Assembly (NCBI RefSeq): GCF_029852145.1
Contig: NC_079974.1
Coordinates: 21,430,082-21,494,081, forward strand
Direction of reading: 5' to 3'
From: Microplitis mediator
Taxonomy: Eukaryota; Arthropoda; Insecta; Hymenoptera; Braconidae
DNA length: 64,000 bases
The number at the start of each line of letters is the position of its first letter. Position 1 is the stretch's first letter. The translations under genes and the position numbers were made by a program. The notes below the pieces were generated by a model. The model saw only the letters and a program-made list of their open reading frames with translations. It was not told the origin of the DNA and ran no database searches. Positions 50,001 through 59,000 of the stretch are shown here, piece by piece.

Positions 50001-53000
50001 AGAAGGGTTAAAATGAGCGAATGCGGTTATGGCACAGCGTGATAAACTGCTGGCTTCCTGTGGTCCATCCGACGCGATTTCCTACTCTCCTATATAACTT
50101 TAGCGGTTTACACGTCAACTGTTACTACTACTGTTATAATACAGTAGAGTGGTACGGTGTAAATTGTAGAGCTCCACAGAGTAAAGACTGACAGATAGTA
50201 TGCCAGTAGTGGTCATGTATTTATAATTAGAGAGCTAAATTTCATTGCTAACAAAACCGCTGTATCAAATATTACACTAACTGCTGTAAAAACATTTCAC
50301 TTAATTATTGTTTCAAAATTCACTCGTATGAAGATGTTGTTTTTTTATTTATTTATTTTTTAATCACAGAGTATGAGCTCATAATTTCAGAAAAATGGAA
50401 TTAATTAGTGAGTAGAGTTCGAATAAAATATTTCATGCCTTTCAATAATTCGATTAAATTTATTTCGACCGTTGACCGAACTAGAGTAATCATATGGGCA
50501 CTTTTAAAAGAAATTTCGGTAATTTACTGTGAGTTTAATAACTTTTTTCCAAAGGAGAGTAATCATGGAAATTTTTGTAATTTTTGAAAAAAATTTTTAT
50601 GATTAACCGCCAGTTTGCTGACTTTTGATTGGACTACAGTAAGTCCGGGAATTTTTTAAATTTTTGTAAGAAATTTCCGTAATTTACTGTGAGTTTACTG
50701 ACTTTTTCCCAAAGTAGAGTAATCATGGAAATTGTTTGAATTTTTACAAGAAATTTCTATAATTTACCATCAGTTTACTGACTTTTGATTGGAGTAGAGT
50801 AAGCTCGGGAATTTTTCAAATTTTGGTAAGAAATTTTCGTAATTTACTGTGAGTTTACTGACTTTTTCCCAAAATAGAGTAATCATGGAAATTGTTTGAA
50901 TTTTCAGAAGAAATTTTTATAATTTACCATCAGTTTACTGACTTTTGATCCGACTACAGTAAGTCCGGGAATTTTTCAAATTTTTGTAAGAAATGTCCGT
51001 AATTTACTGAGTTTACTGACTTTTTCCCAAAGTAGAGTAATCATGGAAATTGTCTGAATTTTTAGAAGAAATTCTTGTTTTACCGTCAGCTTACTAACTT
51101 TTTACTTTACTTTAATAAAAGGTTGAGTAAAAATTTATCAAATAAATATGAAACTTTAAAAAATTTATTAATTTAATAATAATCGGTCGAGTATTTCGTA
51201 AGCGATTTAACTTTCATTTAAAATGAGAGGTAGATAAAGCTATTTCATGTGTCCTATTACAGATACACTTAAAGTTAAATGACAGAGAAGTTAAATTGGT
51301 TTACAATTTATAAAAAGTAATAAATATGAACTAACTTTTTATATTTAATATTTTAAAAGTAATTTAAAACTATTTTTCTTTACAATCTTGACGTCCGTCT
51401 GCGAATGATATATTTCGCTTACTGTGTACAGTAACTACCCTCTTTGAAGACTAGACATATAAATACCTATATATATATATATAACTACAAATAATATACA
51501 AGTGAAAAAGATGAAAGCAAGTTGCAGTCCCATACGAAAAAATTTATAACCTAAAATATAATCTGTTATAATTATTATAATTTGAAATATATTGTCGGAA
51601 TATATTCACAAAATTATATCCACAACTTATAAGCAACTTTATAATACATTATAATCCAAAATATATTTTTAAGGTTACATTCGCTGATATATTCGCAAAT
51701 TATAACCGGAATTATAATAAATTATACCCTAAAATATATCTTTAAAGGTGTACCCTTAGATATATACGAAATTATAACCGAAATTATAATAAACTATATC
51801 CAAAAATATATTTCTAAAGTTATATTCTCAGATATATCCGCAAATTATAACTGGAATTATAATAAACTATATCCCAAAATATATCTTTTGAGTTATATCC
51901 TTAGATATATCCAAAATTCTAGCGAGAATTATAATAAATTATACCCCAAAATGTATCTTCAGAGTTACATCCTTATATATATCCGCAAATTATAACGAGA
52001 ATTATAATTGATTATACCTCAAAATATATTTTTAGGGTTATATTCCCAGATATATCCGCAAATTCTAACCGAAATTATAGTAAACTATATCCTAAAATAT
52101 ATGTTTCAAGTTATATCCTTAGATACATCCGAAGTTATAACCAAAAATATAATAAATTACACCCTAAAATATATCTTTAAAGGTGTACCCTTAGATATAT
52201 ACGAAATTATAACCGAAATTATAATAAACTGTATCCAAAAATATATTTCTAGAGTTATATTCTCAGATATATCCGCAAATTATAACTGGAATTATAATAA
52301 ACTATATCCCAAAATATATCTTTTGAGTTATATCCTTAGATATATCCAAAATTCTAACGAGAATTATAATAAATTATACCCCAAAATGTATCTTCAGAGT
52401 TACATCCTTACATATATCCGCAAATTATAACGAGAATTATAATAGATTATACCTTAAAATATATTTTTAGGGTTATATTCCCAGATATATCCGCAAATTC
52501 TAACCGAAATTATAGTAAACTATATCCTAAAATATATCTTTTAAGTTATATCCTTAGATACATCCGAAGTTATTACCAAAATTATAATAAATTACACCCT
52601 AAAATATATCTTTGAAGTTCCCGGGAAGAAAAAATTATATATAATAATATATAATTATATAATTTTGTATAATTATACATGATTATATCTCATTATTTTA
52701 AACTTTTTATTTTTAATTATATATAAATATACATAATTATTCAAATTTGTATATAGTCTTATATAACTGTATATAATCATATATTTTTATATAAATATAC
52801 ATAATTCTGTTATTTTAAATATAATCATACATATTTTTACATTCGCTCGAAAAAATTTTATATAATTATATAAAATTTTATACAACTGAGTTCTAAAAAA
52901 TTTTATCGAATCAAAATTTATGAGTGAATATCAAGCTGTGCGGGTGTTTGAATCATAATATTTTGTGAAATAATTTAGATACAACCAAACAACGTAAGCC

Positions 53001-56000
53001 TATTCATAAAAACTGCAAAATGATTTAGAAAACAAAGTCTATAAAATTTTTTTCTCGCCTCCGGGCGGAAAGCGTCAACTTTTGTCCCGCTGTGCAAAAC
53101 AAAGTTGCCGCTTTCCGCCTCCGTCGAGGAGAAAAATAGTATACACTCCTCGGAAAGTAAATAAGAAAGCCTCAGATCACATTTTTGTTGACCTCGGCTT
53201 CTCCTCGGCCAACAATTACATGTGATTTGAGACATTTCTTACTTTACTTCCCTAGGTGTGTAATATACTATTGATTTATTACCGCATTCATAAATGTTAT
53301 AAAGAAAAACTTTTTTTTTAATTCTTGGAAATAGACTAACAAAACCCAAAGCGGGATGACAGCTAAAAAATTTTGAAGTTCCAACGATTAATTATGTTAT
53401 AAAAAACTCAGATATAAAATTAAAAAAGTTTTAGTGAAGTTTAAAAGATTTTAACTTCTCATTTTTTTTTTAATTTGCCAAAAGAAGGAATTATTGCCCC
53501 GCTATTAGTGGGTATACCACTATTGGTCTCTTTACCCTATAAACAATAACATAATTGAATACAATACAAATAATAGAATCAATCATTTATTGATGTCTTC
53601 AATTTTCTAAAGTTGATTTGTATCCAAATAAATACAATTAACTTCTACTTTCAAGTGGTTCATTCAGCACAGTTGTTAATATATCCGACTTCGAATCAGA
53701 AGAGTTTGGGTTCGAGCCCATGACTCGGCGAGATTTTTTTTTTTATTTTTTTCATGGCTGTTATTGTATATGTAACTTAATAAAGTTATATATAATTATA
53801 TATTTATACCTCGATTAGACGTTAAAATTGTATTTGAAAATTTAGAATTTAAATTATAATTTAGAGTTATAATCTATGGTTTATAATTTGGATTATAATT
53901 TAAAATTATATTTGAAAAATTATAATTTAAATTACAATTTTGAAATTAGAATATGATTATTGTAATCTCGATTATAATTCTAAATTATATCTCACGGTTA
54001 TAATCTTGCGGCAAAATGTCATATAATCTAGGATATATCCAAGTTATAATCATGGATACATATTTGACTACATTTTCGGTTATAAATATTTTCGTATGGG
54101 GTAAGAGCGGGTAGAAGTATATTCTCCATTACCTCTCAAGAGAGAGCACAGTTTGATAAATTGACTCGACGGTTTTCACGGAAAAGCACATCCGGTTCGG
54201 TTTTTTAATATATTTTTTTTTTCCCGGCCATATCTCATGTGCATAATGAATTCGACTCACACACAATAACACATGATATGTAATATAAAATATGTATCAA
54301 GTCATAAAACATCAAAGTCCCACTTCCATTTGAAGTTTTTCAGCTAAAAATTTTTCGGAAAATTTAAATATAAAAATAAAATAAAATTAAACTTCTCGGT
54401 ATTGAATTTATGTTTTGTTTAAACTTATCCCAGTCTTTAATTCATCAGATATGGCCTCGCGTACATGTTTGGAGGCCACCAAACACTCTTTACACTCTTT
54501 ACTTTATACTTAACTTCCACCGACTCGTATCCAAGTTGTATATATAGCTAAGTTAAGATGAAGAAGAAGAAGAAGAAGAAGAAGAATGAGACGAGCTGAG
54601 AAGAGAAGTGTACAAGACATTGAGAAGACGGAGAGAGATCAACCTAAGGGGCAACATCAAGAAGAGTATGGAATTTCAAGGTCGACGAGGTTTCGTCGCA
54701 AACTACAAGCAACTGCGGTGTCCCGCAAAAAAGGTTAAATTTTAAAAAAACAAACTATCAAAATAGAAAATAAATATTGTTTAATAAAAATTAATTGTAA
54801 CTCGGAGTGAAGATTAAATTTTATAATTTTGTAATACGATATTACCGAGGGTGGAAGGTATTAAGTGATTTTAAAGAGGCTTTTTCTTTTTATTTCATAC
54901 TTTTTTTGATAAATTTGAAAGAAGGAAGTCTTGTAAGTATTTTGAGGTTTAATTAAATTGAGGAACATGAGGAAATTAATAGGACACATAAGGTCGTCCT
55001 TGTTGAAGGGTGACGAGGGTATAAGACTGCTACAAACGAGATGGGTTACAGCTTGAAATCCTCTCTCTTATGTCAAAAGACATACCGTTTTACTTATATA
55101 TCTATATATATATATGTATATATATATCTTTCCAGATAAACGAGCGCGCCTTTATTGAAGTTCGCTGACAAAAGCGAACAAACTGTGAAGGGTGAAAAGA
55201 GATAACGACAATATGTGTTACTTTGCTACTGTAACTCATATCACAGTTATGATTTTAACAAAAATGTCGATAAAAAAAAATGATATTTTTTTATTAAAAT
55301 ATTTTTCGGCAATTAAGGATGATATGAAAACTCAACTATTCAACTTTTTCTACAACTTTTTTTGCGCGATTTGATAAAATAAATGACGTCTGCTCTTAAG
55401 ACTGAAACGTGTCTTAGAAAGTTTTCTACTCTCTCGAAGATAAAAAAGTTGCGGTAATGAAAAATGGGAACATTTTTTCTATTTTGTAAAACGATGATAA
55501 TAAATAAGATAAAAGTTTTTAAATTAATATTTATTATTAGATATACTTTGATTTAAAAAAAAAATACGACGCACTAATTAAGGAGAGTAACTTCCTTTTG
55601 ACGGAATGTGGATATGGAATATTTATATATTTTTTTTTCCTAATTAAAGAAACTTTTTGATAGGAAAGTTTGATGTTAAAATTAAAAAGTTCATTACGTA
55701 TTTGGTGCAGACTAATGAGTTGATATTTTGTTAATTATTATCGTTGAATTTAATTCGTCTACCGAAGTGTACTCTTGTTTTCAGTGATTATATTTTATTC
55801 ATATGTTGAATTAAATGTGAATATGTCTACGCTGGTTTACCCTCGTGGATCGCGTCGATGCGATCCCATCCACAGGAAATTAATTCGCGCGTCCCATTAT
55901 AGTGGACACAGTACAAGAGTGTGTGTGTACGTGTGTGAGTAAGTGAGAATGTGTGTGTGGTTTGTATTTTCGAGAGGAAGTGTCAGGCTACTTTGACAAG

Positions 56001-59000
56001 TCGCTCGGGATTTATGTTATTCCAGGCCATTTCGGTAAAAAGTAAAAAAAAAATAAAATATAAAATCGAGAGTGAGTGGATTCATTAACTAGCACTAGAG
56101 TAACTGATATTGGAAACGTATTTTTTCACTTGAAATGAACTAAAAATTGTATAAAATAAAATACTTTATTTTTTATTTTTATACCAGTGGTAGTTTTTGT
56201 TTTGTCTAAAAGTTATTTTCAAAAGTACCCCAATCTTTTAATGGATTTTGATAATTATCAAATATATTTTTGAAAATGTTATTCTAGTGAATGTAATTCT
56301 CTTAAGTAAAGTAGATTACCCCCATGAAAAAAATTTATAAAAAAAATATATTTTTCATATAAAAAAATATATTAGAAATACATAAAAAATATATAAATAT
56401 ATATATAATATGTATAAAAAATGGGTTATTATATAGAAGAGGGGCTCCCCTGTTTTTTGGCTATAAAAAATCGAAAAATGAAGATATCCGAGAATTTTTT
56501 TTTTCATTTTGTTCCACTCTTCGGCGGATTGATAAAAAAAATTAAATCAATACCCAAAAAATTCAATTTCATGAAGATTTTGGCGATTGAAAAGTCAAAA
56601 AATTAAATTTTTGATTTTCAATCAAATATTTGAGCATTAAAACGTTTTTTTTTTTATAATTTCTAATTTAATTTTTTTCATAAATCCGCCGAAGAGTAGA
56701 ACAAAATGAAAAAAAAAATTCTCGGATATCTTCATTTTTCGATTTTTTATGGCCAAAAAACAGGGGAGCCTCACTTCTATATAATTACCAAAAAATATAT
56801 TTTAAATAGCTAACTTTTGGCCGATTTTCGTATATATTTGATATATTTTAAATATATTAAAAATATATAAAAGATACATGTATAAAAATATACAAAAAAT
56901 ATATTTTTTTTATATTTAAAATATATCAAATATATACGAAAATCGGCCAAAAGTTAGTTATTTAAAATATATTTTTTTTACATATTTTATATATTTTTTA
57001 TGTATTTTTAATATACTTTGTTTCTATGAAAAATATATTTTTTTTATAAATCTTTTTCATGGGGGTATATTCTAACAAAAAATTGAGGAGATAAGCAGAC
57101 GAGTATTTAATAATAATAGTAATTTATAAATAATTATTTATCTATCCTTAGTATTAAAAAGAAATTAAATTTAATCCAGTTGCCGGTAGGAACAATAGAA
57201 TTTGTTGCAAAATCCTTCAACAGTAATTTTTTTATATCCAATTTTTTAAAATAGATATCAAGGGGGCGTAGTTAGTGGCCGCGAATAAAAAAACCAGCAG
57301 TTAATTCCTATTATTTCAAAATCAATATACTTTTATTATTTAACTCTGCATGCGAGAGATTAAAATCTCTTGCCGCCTAGCGGCTGTTTGAAAAATTAAC
57401 TCCTACCAATTAATATACAGTGAAGCTTTTATTAGACCGCCGCTTCTTTTTTTTATAATATCCCTATTTTTTTATTACTTTCATATAAAACACTTTTTAT
57501 TACTCAGCTCTCATATATTTGTTGATATGAGTTATGAACAGAGTATTAAAATATTTTATTTTTTATTTTTCGCCACTTGGTTCTTTACAGTAGTACGCAA
57601 CTCAAAATTTTATTTGACTTTAGAGTTGCAGTGTAAATAAATAAAAAATATGCACATGTAAATTTATATAAATTTATTTGTTTTGTTATTCAGAGTCGCA
57701 GGAACTAATATTTGTTATTTATACTTTCACGTAACTATTGTATACGCGAAAGATATAAAGCAAGAAATAGACAATAGCTAAATATAAATCCACAAACACA
57801 TATATTATATACCTTCATATATGTAGGAAAGTAAGAAGAAAATTTTGTAACTCGGAAAATTAGTTAGTGTCGAGTTTCAAAATGACAGACTTGTATCCTA
57901 AGCCTGAAACTTAGAGCTTTTTGATGGCAAACTTAAGTACGTGCTTTCTGTAGTTTATACTTTATTTATATACATATATATATAAGTAAATATCTTTTGG
58001 CAAGAAAATATATACGTATAGTAACATGTGCGGTCACGTATTCACTCATAAAGTACGATTTTATATATCATAGAAAAAAAAAAAAAAGTTTGAGAGGTGA
58101 GTACTCCACTCTCAGTACAGTTTGAATTTATGCTGACATAGACCGCCTGCAAAAGTCGTTGGTAATATAAATGTACTTATATGTATTATAATATGAAAAT
58201 TTTTCCACCCCAGGTATTTCAGTTCTACGCTTTACCACTGACCGAAAATCTATAATTAATTTAACTAATTGAAATATTTCATTCGATGTATTGGACTCTA
58301 ATTGGAAATTTTATTCAGCCGTATTGTAATTTTTGTCATTGAAAATATTAATTAAATTACTTTTGTTTTTCTTTTACCGACTGCCGTAATTGTGTTTAAA
58401 TATTGTAGCGAAATTTAAATAATTAATTTTTTTTTTTAAATATTTCAATAAAAATATTTGATATTTTTTGTAAAAAGGGAAATGTGAAAGATAAATTGGC
58501 CTTTTTATTCAATAAATTTTATATAAGTATACCTTGAAGGTGAAAAAAAAATGTATAAATTTTTTTAGTTTATTTTTTAGTAATATATTTCTCATCTTTA
58601 AAGCCCGCCTTCGGCCGGTTAAAAAATAAGAAAAAAAGAATGATGACCGTAAGGATAAATCCGGAAAAGTCTCGGTAAATCTCGTGTATTGGAAATCCAA
58701 AAGGAAAAGAAATAAAATTAAAAGAAAAGTATAAGAAAAAAAGCGAGTACTAGGTTCAGGTACACGTCCTTTGAAAAGATCTTTCTTAAGATTTTCCTTT
58801 GGAAGTGGATTTAAAAAATATTTATCTTTTTTTCCAGCTACTTTTCTATTAAATAAATTTTTTTTATTCATTCATTTTCTCATTACGTTGCCTTACATAA
58901 CATAATTAAATATAAATTGAAGCATTACATTGAACAAGCTTTCTTGTTAATTATATGTTTTTCTAAAGTATAAAATGGATAAAAGCACATTAACTTACCC

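Larger units (their letters stand above)
51529..54100. mobile_element. 2.6-kb CCCATACGAAAA inverted-repeat element with tandem arrays
   Basis: The left end is CCCATACGAAAAAATTTATA and the right end TATAAATATTTTCGTATGGG. From 51560 to 52620 units such as TATATCCTTAGATATATCC and AATTATAATAAA(C/T)TATA(T/C)CC repeat, including a higher-order copy of about 437 bp (51720 versus 52157). The right side (53820-54060) holds similar TTATAATTTA repeats. The centre contains hairpins and a tRNA-like segment. The 140-codon frame at 52008-52430 is a product of the repeats. Confidence 0.7.

Noticed and set aside
52008..52430. 140-codon + strand frame
   Set aside because: Made entirely of TATATCC/AATTATAA tandem units whose length keeps the frame open; the Ile/Tyr/Asn-rich product is repetitive.
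52975..53235. 86-codon - strand frame
   Set aside because: Crosses two hairpins; each half mirrors the other, so the frame is palindrome-derived.
58509..58871. 120-codon - strand frame just downstream of ASPP exon 1
   Set aside because: The basic first half looks protein-like, but the rest is Phe/Leu-rich low complexity from T-rich DNA, and no splice sites link it to ASPP. A chance frame or old pseudogene is more likely.
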